A stretch of 64,000 nt of DNA, taken from positions 124,001 to 188,000 of the forward strand of contig NZ_VAUO01000004.1 in assembly GCF_005796105.1 (NCBI RefSeq), in the 5' to 3' direction. A model generated the notes under the pieces. It did not search any database and was not told where the DNA came from. It worked only from the letters and a program-made list of their open reading frames with translations. The stretch is from Pseudomonas mosselii (lineage in GTDB: Bacteria; Pseudomonadota; Gammaproteobacteria; Pseudomonadales; Pseudomonadaceae). Position numbers and translations under genes: made by a program. Positions within the stretch are counted from its first letter, which is position 1; every line of letters starts with the position of its first letter. Shown here piece by piece: positions 39,688 through 49,533 of this stretch.

Positions 39688-39984
39688 TCAGTGCCCACCG
39701 CCAGCGCACACCGGCGAAGCCGGTGCCACGCCCACCGCCGCCCATTCGTCAGGCGTGTAGGTGTGGATAGCCAAGGCGTGGATCTCGCCCATCAGGTCAC
39801 CCATGGTGGCGTAGACCTTCTGGTGGCGCTTGACGCTGTTCAGCCCGGCGAACTGCTCGCTGACCAGCACGGCCTTGTAGTGAGTTTCCTGACCACGGCT
39901 GTGCATGTGGCTTTCGTTGCGCACCTCAAGGTGCAGGTCACCCAACGCTGCCAGCTGCTGCTCGATACGTTGCTGCATGCTCAT
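39688..39984 (-). CDS. bolA: BolA-family protein
   Basis: 98 residues from ATG 39984 (MSMQQRIEQQLAALG). HLEVRNESHMHSRGQETHYKAVLVSEQF and RHQKVYATMGDLM...HALAIHTYTPDEW are the BolA core (conserved His in SHMH and RHQ, helix-turn-helix-like end). BolA proteins work with monothiol glutaredoxins on iron-sulfur handling and affect cell shape and motility genes. The start lies 10 bp from the stop of the DUF2059 gene, so both are probably one transcript. A longer upstream frame overlaps DUF2059 and lacks similarity. Confidence 0.94.
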   Translation of the reverse strand: MSMQQRIEQQLAALGDLHLEVRNESHMHSRGQETHYKAVLVSEQFAGLNSVKRHQKVYATMGDLMGEIHALAIHTYTPDEWAAVGVAPASPVCAGGGH

Positions 39985-39994
39985 CGCGACAGGC

Positions 39995-40519
39995 TCACTT
40001 CTTCGCCGGCGCTGCGGCTTTGCCGGCGTTCGGGTCAAGTTCCTTGGTCATGTCGTCAAGCAGCTTGTTGACCACAGGTACGGCCGGCTCCAGGCTCTGT
40101 TGAGTCAGCTGGGCCGATTGCTGGGTAACCTTGGGCATTTCGCGCAGGACTTTCTTGCCCAGCGGCGACTCGTAGAACTTCACCAGGTCGTTCAGCTCGG
40201 CCTCAGTGAAGGTCGCGGTATACAGGTCGACCATCTTTGGCTTGAGCTTCTTCCAGCCGATGGCGTTGTCCAGGGCAGCGTTGGCCTTGGCCTGGTAGCT
40301 GTCGAGCACGGACTTCTTCGAGGCCGGCGCCTGAGTCTGTTCGAAACGCTGAGCGAACATCTGCTGGACCTGCATGTACACCGGAGTGCCCAGCTTGTCG
40401 GCATTGGCCAGGGTCAGGAATTTCTCGGCGGCAGCGTTGTGGCTGGCGGTGGCAGCGAGCACCTGGCCGCTGGCACAGACCAGGGCGACGGCAGCAAAGA
40501 GGACACGGAGACGGGTCAT
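39995..40519 (-). CDS. DUF2059 exported protein
   Basis: 174 residues from ATG 40519 with AAGGA six to seven bases upstream. A clear signal peptide (TRLRVLFAAVALVCASGQVLA then ATA) is followed by an alpha-helical domain: LNDLVKFYESPLGKKVLREMPKV is the DUF2059 core. Probably a small periplasmic protein; function not known. The C terminus is rich in Ala, Pro and Lys. It comes before bolA on the same strand. Confidence 0.9.
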   Translation of the reverse strand: MTRLRVLFAAVALVCASGQVLAATASHNAAAEKFLTLANADKLGTPVYMQVQQMFAQRFEQTQAPASKKSVLDSYQAKANAALDNAIGWKKLKPKMVDLYTATFTEAELNDLVKFYESPLGKKVLREMPKVTQQSAQLTQQSLEPAVPVVNKLLDDMTKELDPNAGKAAAPAKK

Positions 40520-40675
40520 TGCATTTCCTTCGTGAAAGGGAGGCGATACCTCAGGGTAGAGCATTCTGCGCCGTGGTGGCAAAGTGCTCAAGTAGCACGA
40601 CGAGCGATGGAACCGCCCGGTCGATTCAGGGCCTAAACTGCGGTTTCGGACTAGATATCAAGGAGAGCGCGCAGC

Positions 40676-42070
<1,395 letters not shown>

Positions 42071-42086
42071 CCTGAGGCCGCGCCCG

Positions 42087-42122
42087 CGCTTGCACAGGCC
42101 CTGCACGCCACCTGTGCAAGCG
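42087..42122. terminator. Possible terminator between fumC and the PPK2 gene
   Basis: Stem cgcttgcacagg/cctgtgcaagcg (42087-42098 and 42111-42122) with a 12-base loop between two convergent genes. No T-run follows, so rho-independent ending is uncertain; it could be an mRNA end-protecting hairpin. Confidence 0.55.
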
Positions 42123-42157
42123 TCCGGGCACTGCGCCCGAGCGTGGCGCACAGGCCA

Positions 42158-43648
42158 TCAATGCTTGTGCTTGGCGAACGCCGCCTCCAGCGCCTGATTG
42201 ATCGTGCGCAGCACTTTTACCCGCGCCCAGCGCTTGTCGTTAGCCTCCACCAGCGTCCACGGCGCAATTTCGGTGCTGGTGCGATCGACCATGTCACCCA
42301 CGGCCTCGCTGTACACATCCCACTTGTCCCGGTTACGCCAGTCTTCCTCAGTGATCTTGTAGCGCTTGAACGGGATCTGCTCCCGCTCCTGGAAGCGTTC
42401 CAGCTGGGTTTGCGGGTCAATTGCCAACCAGAACTTGACCACCACCACCCCGGCGTTGCGCAACTGTTCTTCGAAGTCATTGATCTCGCCATAGGCGCGC
42501 ATCCAGTCAGCCGGGCTGCAAAAACCTTCGACCCGCTCCACCAACACACGGCCATACCAGGAACGGTCGAAGATGGTGAACTTGCCGCGTGCCGGAATGT
42601 GCCGCCAGAAGCGCCACAGGTAGGGCTGGGCGCGCGCCTCCTCGGTCGGCGCCGCAATCGGGACGATGCTGTACTGACGCGGATCCAGCGCTGCGGCCAC
42701 ACGGCGAATCGCACCGCCCTTTCCGGCAGCATCGTTGCCCTCGAACACCGCCACCAGCGCGTGATGGCGCATGCGTTTGTTGCGCAGCAAGCCTGCCAGG
42801 CGGGCCTGCTCGGTGACCAATTGCTCCTCATAGTCGCGCTTGTCCAGGCGCAGCGTCATGTCCAGCGCACCCAGCAAGCTCTTCTGGTCGATGCTGCGTC
42901 CCAGTGGCGGGACATTGCCCTGATGCTTGCGTGGGCTGTTGCCTAGCGCTGCCTGCATGCTCTCCAGCAGGATGCGCCCGACCGCCAGGCTGCGGTAGTG
43001 CGGATCGACGCCTTCGATCACATGCCAGGGCGCGTAGTCACGGCCCGTGCGGCGCAGCACCCGCTCACCGAAACGCACGAAGCGATCGTAGGTTTGCGAC
43101 TGTTGCCAGTCCAGCGGGCTGATACGCCAGTTGTGCAGCGGATCGCTCTTGAGCGCCTTGAGCCGCGCCTTCATCTGTTTCTTGGACAGGTGGAACCAGA
43201 ACTTGATGATCACCGCGCCTTCGTCGCAAAGCATCTGTTCCAGACGCTCGGCACCGGCGATGGCTTGGTCGAGCACGGCGTTCTTGAACTGGCCATGCAC
43301 CCGCCCTTCGAGCATCTGGCTGTACCAGTTGCCGAAGAACACCCCCATGCGCCCTTTGGGCGGCAAGGCCCGCCAATAGCGCCAGGCAGGAGGACGGGCG
43401 AGCTCTTCGTCGGTCTGCTGATCGAAGGTACGGACCTCGATCAGACGCGGGTCCATCCATTCGTTGAGCAACTTCACCGTCTCGCCCTTGCCGGCGCCTT
43501 CGATGCCATTGATCAGCACGATCACCGGGAAGCGCGCCTGCTGCTTGAGGTCATACTGAGCGTCGAGCAGCGCTTCACGCAGCGCCGGGACTTCGGCCTC
43601 GAAGGTTTCCTTGTCGATGCTATGACCGATTTCGGCGGATTCGAACAT
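42158..43648 (-). CDS. pap: Polyphosphate:AMP phosphotransferase (two-domain PPK2)
   Basis: 496 residues from ATG 43648, which has AAGGAG six bases upstream. Two PPK2 domains in tandem: the first with LINGIEGAGKGETVKLLNEW (Walker A) and PPKGRMGVFFGNWYSQML, the second with VFEGNDAAGKGGAIRRVAAA and IPARGKFTIFDRSWYGRVLV (Walker B region). The double-domain type phosphorylates AMP to ADP with polyphosphate; in P. aeruginosa the 496-residue homologue has this activity. A GTG 15 bases upstream is in frame but would include the ribosome site. Divergent from mnmC with a hairpin (site C) between. Confidence 0.93.
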   Translation of the reverse strand: MFESAEIGHSIDKETFEAEVPALREALLDAQYDLKQQARFPVIVLINGIEGAGKGETVKLLNEWMDPRLIEVRTFDQQTDEELARPPAWRYWRALPPKGRMGVFFGNWYSQMLEGRVHGQFKNAVLDQAIAGAERLEQMLCDEGAVIIKFWFHLSKKQMKARLKALKSDPLHNWRISPLDWQQSQTYDRFVRFGERVLRRTGRDYAPWHVIEGVDPHYRSLAVGRILLESMQAALGNSPRKHQGNVPPLGRSIDQKSLLGALDMTLRLDKRDYEEQLVTEQARLAGLLRNKRMRHHALVAVFEGNDAAGKGGAIRRVAAALDPRQYSIVPIAAPTEEARAQPYLWRFWRHIPARGKFTIFDRSWYGRVLVERVEGFCSPADWMRAYGEINDFEEQLRNAGVVVVKFWLAIDPQTQLERFQEREQIPFKRYKITEEDWRNRDKWDVYSEAVGDMVDRTSTEIAPWTLVEANDKRWARVKVLRTINQALEAAFAKHKH

Positions 43649-43690
43649 GCTGGGCTCCTTCACTGGATCAGCTACAAGCTACAAGCTACA

Positions 43691-43754
43691 AGCTTCAAGC
43701 TGCAAGAAAAAGCAGGCCGTGACACTATCTGTGTTTTTCTTGCAGCTTGAAGCT
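43691..43754. repeat. Hairpin of the CAAGCT/TTGCAG family (site C)
   Basis: Perfect 21-bp arms, agcttcaagctgcaagaaaaa (43691-43711) and its complement (43734-43754), with a 22-base loop. Three extra agctaca copies precede the left arm. It sits between the divergent starts of the PPK2 gene and mnmC. Confidence 0.9.
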
Positions 43755-43774
43755 GGTAGCTAGCGACTGATTTG

Positions 43775-45742
43775 ATGACTATGCCACGCCACGAACACGC
43801 CCAGATCGACTGGGACGAACAGGGTCGCCCGCACTCGCGCCAATACGATGATGTCTACTTCGCCAGGGACGAAGGCCTCGAAGAAACCTTGCACGTGTTC
43901 ATCGAGCAGAACCAACTGCGCCAGCGCTTCGCGGCCCTGCAGCCTGCCGATTGCCTGGTGATCGGCGAAACCGGCTTTGGCACCGGCATGAACTTTTTCT
44001 GCGCCTGGCAACTGTTCAACGAGCTGGCCCACGCCGAGGCGCGCCTGCATTTCGTCAGCGTCGAGAAGTACCCGCTGACCCGTGACGACCTCGCGCGCGC
44101 CACGCAGCTATGGCCAGAGCTGGCCGCCTTCACCCAGCCCCTGCTGGCGCAGTACGTGGCGATTCACCCGGGCTTCCAGCAATTTAGCCTGGACGCTGGG
44201 CGCGTCACCCTGACCCTGATGGTCGGCGACGCACTGGAGCAGTTGCCGCAGCTCGACGCGCGCATCGACGCCTGGTTCCTCGACGGCTTCGCCCCGGCCA
44301 AGAATCCCGACATGTGGACCCCGGCGCTGTTCGCGCAACTGGCGCGCCTGTCGCATCCCGGCACGACTTTAGGCACCTTCACCACCACCGGTTGGGTACG
44401 CCGGTCCTTGATCGAGGCCGGGTTCAGCATGAAAAAGGTGCCGGGCCTGGGCAAGAAGTGGGAGGTGATGCATGGCGTGTTCACCGGTGAATCCAGCTCC
44501 GCTGCCGCACCTTGGTACGCCCGCCCAGCCACTGCGCCAAGCGCCCGCGAGGCACTGGTAGTCGGCGCGGGGTTGGCCGGTAGTGCCACCGCTGCCAGCC
44601 TGGCCGCGCGTGGCTGGCAGGTCAGTGTGCTGGAGCGCCACGCAGGCCCGGCGCAAGAAGCCTCGGGCAATCCACAGGGGGTGCTTTATCTGAAGCTGTC
44701 GGCGCATGGCACTGCGCTGTCGCAGATGATCCTCGCCGGTTTCGGCTATACCCGGCGCTGGCTCGAACGCCTGCAACGCGGCCAGGACTGGGATGGCTGC
44801 GGCGTGCTACAACTGGCTTTCGACGAGCAGGAAAACCAGCGCCAGGCCAAATTGGCCGAGGCCTTCGACGCCAGCCTGCTGCAACGGCTCGACCGCGAGC
44901 AGGCCCAGGCCCAGGCCGGCATCACCTTGCCCGCTGGCGGGCTGTTCTACCCCGAAGGCGGCTGGGTGCACCCGCCGGCGCTGTGCCAGGCACAACTGAA
45001 CCACCCGCGCATACGCCTGCTCAGCCATGCCAATGTGCTTGAACTGCGCAAGGTCGATGGCCAGTGGCAGGCCTGGGAGGGTCAGCGCCTGCTGGCCAGC
45101 GCGGCGCAGGTGGTACTGTGCGCGGCCGCCGAGGTCCAAGCCTTCCCGGCCTGTAGCACACTTGCACTCAAGCGCATACGCGGTCAGATCACCCGCCTGC
45201 CGGCAACCGCAGCCAGCCGAGCGTTGCGCACCGTGGTGTGTGCCGAAGGCTATGTCGCGCCGCCGCGTGACGATGAGCACACCCTGGGCGCCAGCTTCGA
45301 CTTCCACAGCCAGGACACCACACCTACCGTTGCCGAACACCGGGGCAACCTCGCATTGCTCGAGCAGATCTCTGCCGACCTCGCCGAACGGCTGGCCGCG
45401 CGGGCGTGCGATCCGCAGCAGCTCGAAGGTCGCGCAGCGTTTCGCTGCACCAGCCCCGACTACCTGCCGATCGTCGGGCCGCTGGCAGACAGCGCTGCGT
45501 TCAATGCGGCCTATGCCGTGCTGGGCAAAGATGCGCGCCAGGTGCCAGCAGTCGCTTGCCCGTGGCTGGAAGGACTGTATGTGAACAGCGGGCATGGCTC
45601 GCGCGGGCTGATCACTGCGCCGCTGTCAGGGGAACTGGTCGCGGCGTGGATGACTGGCGAGCCGTTGCCGGTGCCCCGGCCGGTGGCTGAAGCGTGTCAC
45701 CCGAACCGCTTTGCGTTGCGTCGGTTGATTCGCGGTCAATAG
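43775..45742 (+). CDS. mnmC: Bifunctional tRNA modification enzyme MnmC
   Basis: 655 residues from ATG 43775 (43781 also possible). The N-terminal methyltransferase (MnmD) part has VIGETGFGTGMNFFCAW, DAWFLDGFAPAKNPDMW and FTTTGWVRRSLIEAGF. The C-terminal FAD oxidoreductase begins at about 255 with LVVGAGLAGSATAASLAARG and ends with GLYVNSGHGSRGL. It converts cmnm5(s2)U34 to mnm5(s2)U34 in tRNAs. The RNA start must lie in or near the hairpin region between it and the divergent PPK2 gene. Translation start lacks a strong ribosome site. Confidence 0.95.
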   Translation: MTMPRHEHAQIDWDEQGRPHSRQYDDVYFARDEGLEETLHVFIEQNQLRQRFAALQPADCLVIGETGFGTGMNFFCAWQLFNELAHAEARLHFVSVEKYPLTRDDLARATQLWPELAAFTQPLLAQYVAIHPGFQQFSLDAGRVTLTLMVGDALEQLPQLDARIDAWFLDGFAPAKNPDMWTPALFAQLARLSHPGTTLGTFTTTGWVRRSLIEAGFSMKKVPGLGKKWEVMHGVFTGESSSAAAPWYARPATAPSAREALVVGAGLAGSATAASLAARGWQVSVLERHAGPAQEASGNPQGVLYLKLSAHGTALSQMILAGFGYTRRWLERLQRGQDWDGCGVLQLAFDEQENQRQAKLAEAFDASLLQRLDREQAQAQAGITLPAGGLFYPEGGWVHPPALCQAQLNHPRIRLLSHANVLELRKVDGQWQAWEGQRLLASAAQVVLCAAAEVQAFPACSTLALKRIRGQITRLPATAASRALRTVVCAEGYVAPPRDDEHTLGASFDFHSQDTTPTVAEHRGNLALLEQISADLAERLAARACDPQQLEGRAAFRCTSPDYLPIVGPLADSAAFNAAYAVLGKDARQVPAVACPWLEGLYVNSGHGSRGLITAPLSGELVAAWMTGEPLPVPRPVAEACHPNRFALRRLIRGQ

Positions 45743-45816
45743 CGCCCCTGAGCCGCGCGCTGCATATAACGGATTGATCTAAAACTCTCACAACCCACGC
45801 GGGTCCTTTACTAAGT

Positions 45817-45842
45817 GCCCGCCCTTGTGCAGGGCACGTTTT
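45817..45842 (+). terminator. Possible terminator after mnmC
   Basis: A short stem gccct/agggc at the centre of a wider gtgccc...gggcac pairing, followed by CGTTTT (about 45817-45842). It lies 75 bp after mnmC and just before the NAGGN operon; the stem is short, so confidence is low. Confidence 0.4.
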
Positions 45843-45869
45843 CCCCAACGGCAAACCCGGTAAGGACTT

Positions 45870-47657
45870 ATGTGCGGATTAGCAGGAGAGTTACGTTTCA
45901 CACCCATCGACCAAGCCCCTCGTCCGGCCGACCTGGCCGCGGTGGAGCGCATCACCCACCACCTGGCGCCTCGAGGCCCGGACGCGTGGGGTTTCCACAG
46001 CCAGGGCCCGATTGCGCTGGGTCACCGTCGCCTGAAGATCATGGACTTGTCCGATGGCTCGGCGCAGCCAATGGTCGACAATACCCTGGGCCTGGCGCTG
46101 GCCTTCAATGGCGCGATCTACAACTTCCCCGAACTGCGTGAAGAGCTGCAAGCGCTGGGCTACAGCTTCTGGTCCGACGGCGACACCGAAGTGCTGCTCA
46201 AAGGCTACCACGCCTGGGGGGCGGCACTGCTGCCCAAGCTTAACGGCATGTTCGCCCTGGCCATCTGGGAACGCGACAATCAGCGCCTGTTCCTGGCCCG
46301 CGACCGTCTGGGTGTGAAGCCGTTGTACCTGTCACGCAACGGCGAACGCTTGCGTTTTGCCTCTACGCTACCGGCGCTGCTCAAAGGCGGCGACATCGAT
46401 CCGATGATCGACCCGGTGGCACTTAACCACTACCTCAACTTTCACGCCGTGGTGCCCGCCCCACGCACCTTATTGGCCAACGTGCAAAAGCTCGAACCAG
46501 GCACCTGGATGCGCATCGACCGGCACGGCGAAGTCGAGCGCCAGACCTGGTGGCAACTGCACTACGGCCCACACGCCGATGAGCACGGGCTGGACCTCGA
46601 AGGCTGGACCACGCGTGTGCTTGACGCAACCCGCGACGCGGTGGCAATCCGTCAGCGCGCGGCAGTGGACGTTGGCGTGCTGCTCTCCGGCGGCGTCGAC
46701 TCGAGTCTGCTGGTGGGGCTGCTACGCGAAGTCGGCGTGGATGATCTGTCGACCTTCTCCATTGGCTTCGAAGATGCCGGCGGCGAGCGCGGCGACGAGT
46801 TCCAGTATTCGGATCTGATTGCCCGCCACTACGGCACCCGCCACCACCAGTTGCGTATCGCTGAACACGAGATCATCGAACAGTTGCCCGCAGCGTTCCG
46901 CGCCATGAGCGAGCCGATGGTCAGCCACGACTGCATCGCCTTCTACCTGCTTTCGCGGGAGGTCGCCAAGCACTGCAAGGGCGTGCAAAGCGGCCAGGGC
47001 GCCGACGAGCTGTTCGCCGGCTACCACTGGTACCCGAAGGTGGACGGCGCCGAGGATGCTTTCAGCGCCTACCGCGACGCGTTCTTCGATCGCAGCCACG
47101 CCGAGTACCGTGACACCGTGCAGGCACCCTGGCTGCTGGAGAACGATGTGGCCGGCGACTTCGTGCGCGAGCACTTCGCCCGCCCCGGCGCGCGCGATGC
47201 AGTAGACAAGGCCCTGCGCCTGGACAGCACGGTGATGCTGGTGGACGACCCGGTCAAGCGCGTCGATAACATGACCATGGCTTGGGGCCTGGAGGCGCGT
47301 ACCCCGTTTCTGGACTACCGCCTGGTCGAGTTGTCGGCGCGCATCCCGGCACGCTTCAAGCTGCCCGACGGTGGCAAACAGGTACTCAAGCAAGCCGCCC
47401 GCCGCGTCATCCCGCATGAGGTGATCGACCGCAAGAAGGGCTACTTCCCGGTCCCTGGTCTCAAGCACCTGGAAGGCGCGACCTTGGGTTGGGTGCGCGA
47501 ACTGCTCACCGACCCCAGCCAGGACCGCGGCCTGTTCAACCCAGCGATGGTCGACCGCCTGCTGAGTAACCCCCACGGCCAGCTCACGCCGCTGCGCGGC
47601 TCCAAACTGTGGCAGTTGGCGGCGTTGAACTTGTGGCTCAGCGAACAAGGAATCTGA
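45870..47657 (+). CDS. asnO: N-acetylglutaminylglutamine amidotransferase (asparagine synthetase-like)
   Basis: 595 residues. Cys2 after the start Met (MCGLAGELRF) is the glutaminase nucleophile, and RGPDAWGFHSQGPIALGHRRL and FNGAIYNFPELREEL form the Ntn domain. The synthase half has GVLLSGGVDSSLLVGLL (PP-loop, about 270) and EARTPFLDYRLVELSARIP. It amidates N-acetylglutaminylglutamate-type product to the osmolyte NAGGN. The pairing with ngg (3 bp away) and the M42 peptidase is the known osmoadaptive NAGGN set (PA3459-PA3461 order). ATG 45870 with TAAGGA just upstream. The symbol is used by analogy; glnB-like controls are not seen. Confidence 0.92.
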   Translation: MCGLAGELRFTPIDQAPRPADLAAVERITHHLAPRGPDAWGFHSQGPIALGHRRLKIMDLSDGSAQPMVDNTLGLALAFNGAIYNFPELREELQALGYSFWSDGDTEVLLKGYHAWGAALLPKLNGMFALAIWERDNQRLFLARDRLGVKPLYLSRNGERLRFASTLPALLKGGDIDPMIDPVALNHYLNFHAVVPAPRTLLANVQKLEPGTWMRIDRHGEVERQTWWQLHYGPHADEHGLDLEGWTTRVLDATRDAVAIRQRAAVDVGVLLSGGVDSSLLVGLLREVGVDDLSTFSIGFEDAGGERGDEFQYSDLIARHYGTRHHQLRIAEHEIIEQLPAAFRAMSEPMVSHDCIAFYLLSREVAKHCKGVQSGQGADELFAGYHWYPKVDGAEDAFSAYRDAFFDRSHAEYRDTVQAPWLLENDVAGDFVREHFARPGARDAVDKALRLDSTVMLVDDPVKRVDNMTMAWGLEARTPFLDYRLVELSARIPARFKLPDGGKQVLKQAARRVIPHEVIDRKKGYFPVPGLKHLEGATLGWVRELLTDPSQDRGLFNPAMVDRLLSNPHGQLTPLRGSKLWQLAALNLWLSEQGI

Positions 47658-47660
47658 TCG

Positions 47661-49406
47661 ATGAAAGCCCATGAAATCGCCTATGGCCAGCGCCTGCTGC
47701 GCGGCCAGGCGCCCTCCTACGAGCGCTTGCAGGCACGCCTGGCTGGGGACGGCAGCGAGCCCCACGACCAGCCGCATGCCGTGCACTGTGGCTGGGGTCG
47801 GGTACTGATCGGGCATACCTACCCGGACCCTGTGAGCCTGGCCGACGCACTGCTCGAAGAGCGCGCCGGCGAGCGCGACATTGCCGTGTACGTGGCGGCG
47901 CCACAGCAGGTGCTGGCCCAGGCGCCGCAGCAGTTGTTCCTCGATCCGTCGGATACGCTGCGCCTGTGGTTCACCGACTACCGACCCGCACAGCGAGTAT
48001 TTCGCGGCTTCCGTATCCGCCGGGCGCAGAGCCCGGCAGACTGGCAAGCGATCAACACCCTGTATCAGGCACGCGGCATGCTACCGGTCGACCCCGAGCG
48101 CCTGACTGCGCACCACTTGGGCGGGCCGGTGTACTGGCTGGCCGAGGACGAGGATACCCATGCCGTGATCGGCAGCGTCATGGGCCTGAACCACGCCAAG
48201 GCGTTCGACGATCCCGAACACGGCAGCAGCCTGTGGTGCCTGGCGGTCGATCCACACTGCACCCGTCCGGGCGTAGGTGAAGTGCTGGTGCGCCACCTGA
48301 TTGAGCACTTCATGAGCCGGGGCCTGGCGTGCCTGGACCTATCGGTGCTGCACGACAATCGTCAAGCCAAGCGCCTGTATCAGAAACTCGGCTTTCGCAA
48401 CCTCACGACCTTTGCGGTCAAGCGCAAGAATGGCATCAACCAGCCGCTGTTCCTCGGCCCTGGCCCGGAGGCAGGGCTCAACCCCTATGCGCGCATCATC
48501 GTCGACGAGGCCTTGCGCCGCGGTATCGAAGTGCAGGTGGACGACGCCGCCAGCGGCCTGTTCACCCTGAGCCTGGGTGGGCGGCGTATCCGCTGCCGCG
48601 AATCGCTTAGCGACCTGACCAGCGCACTCACCATGACCTTGTGCCAGGACAAACGCCTGACCCGCCAGGTGCTGCACCAGGCAGGTCTACAGGTGCCGGC
48701 CCAGCAACTGGCAGGCAATGCCGACGACAACCTGGCGTTTCTCGAGGAGCATGGCGCGGTGGTGGTCAAACCGGTGGACGGCGAACAAGGCCAGGGCGTG
48801 GCGGTGAACCTCACCAGCATCGAGGAGCTTAGCCATGCCGTGGAGCAGGCACGGCGTTTCGACAGCCGCGTACTGCTAGAAAGCTTCCACCCAGGCTTCG
48901 ACCTGCGCATCGTAGTGATCGGCTACGAGGTGGTAGCCGCCGCCGTGCGCCATCCGGCGCAGGTGCTCGGCGATGGCCGGCACAGCATCCGTGCGCTGAT
49001 CGAGGCGCAAAGCCGTCGGCGCATGGCTGCCACGGGCGGCGAGAGCCGCATCCCACTGGACGACGAGACTGAGCGCACCTTACGCAGCGCAGGCCTGGAC
49101 TACGACCACGTGCTGCCCGCCGGCCAGCGCCTGGCGGTGCGCCGTACCGCCAACCTGCACACCGGCGGCACCCTGGAGGACGTTACCGAGCGCCTGCATC
49201 CGGTGCTGGCCGATGCCGCCGTGCGCGCCGCACGGGCGCTGGAGATCCCCGTGGTGGGGCTGGACTTCATGGTCCGCGATGCCCAACACCCGGACTACGT
49301 GATCATCGAAGCCAATGAGCGTGCGGGCCTGGCCAACCATGAGCCGCAGCCGACCGCAGAGCGCTTTGTCGACCTGCTGTTCCCGCACAGCCACGCTTTG
49401 GCATGA
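47661..49406 (+). CDS. ngg: N-acetylglutaminylglutamine synthetase
   Basis: 581 residues. N-terminal part with a GNAT domain (about 110-270; HAVIGSVMGLNHAKAF, CTRPGVGEVLVRHLIEHFMS, NRQAKRLYQKLGFRN) and a C-terminal ATP-grasp domain (EEHGAVVVKPVDGEQGQGVAV, VLLESFHPGFDLRIVVIG, VGLDFMVRDAQHPDYVIIEANER). It acetylates and joins two glutamines to form the NAGGN backbone, needed for osmotic stress. ATG 47661 lies 3 bp after the amidotransferase stop. The next gene follows after a large REP pair (49414-49513). Confidence 0.93.
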   Translation: MKAHEIAYGQRLLRGQAPSYERLQARLAGDGSEPHDQPHAVHCGWGRVLIGHTYPDPVSLADALLEERAGERDIAVYVAAPQQVLAQAPQQLFLDPSDTLRLWFTDYRPAQRVFRGFRIRRAQSPADWQAINTLYQARGMLPVDPERLTAHHLGGPVYWLAEDEDTHAVIGSVMGLNHAKAFDDPEHGSSLWCLAVDPHCTRPGVGEVLVRHLIEHFMSRGLACLDLSVLHDNRQAKRLYQKLGFRNLTTFAVKRKNGINQPLFLGPGPEAGLNPYARIIVDEALRRGIEVQVDDAASGLFTLSLGGRRIRCRESLSDLTSALTMTLCQDKRLTRQVLHQAGLQVPAQQLAGNADDNLAFLEEHGAVVVKPVDGEQGQGVAVNLTSIEELSHAVEQARRFDSRVLLESFHPGFDLRIVVIGYEVVAAAVRHPAQVLGDGRHSIRALIEAQSRRRMAATGGESRIPLDDETERTLRSAGLDYDHVLPAGQRLAVRRTANLHTGGTLEDVTERLHPVLADAAVRAARALEIPVVGLDFMVRDAQHPDYVIIEANERAGLANHEPQPTAERFVDLLFPHSHALA

Positions 49407-49413
49407 ATCAGTG

Positions 49414-49513
49414 CCGGCCTCTTCGCGGGTAAACCCGCTCCCACAGGGACTGCGCAGATCTCAAGTACAGCGCTGTACCTGTGGGAGCGGGTTTACCCGC
49501 GAAGAGGCCGGCT
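49414..49513. repeat. REP inverted pair inside the NAGGN gene set
   Basis: 34-bp perfectly complementary arms (49414-49447 and 49480-49513) with a 32-base centre. Core words CTTCGCGGGTAAACCCGCTC are the typical P. putida REP. It starts 7 bp after the ngg stop and ends 20 bp before the peptidase ATG, so it may partly decouple the peptidase from ngg expression. Confidence 0.93.
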
Positions 49514-49533
49514 CAGGAACCTAGGAGTACCCC

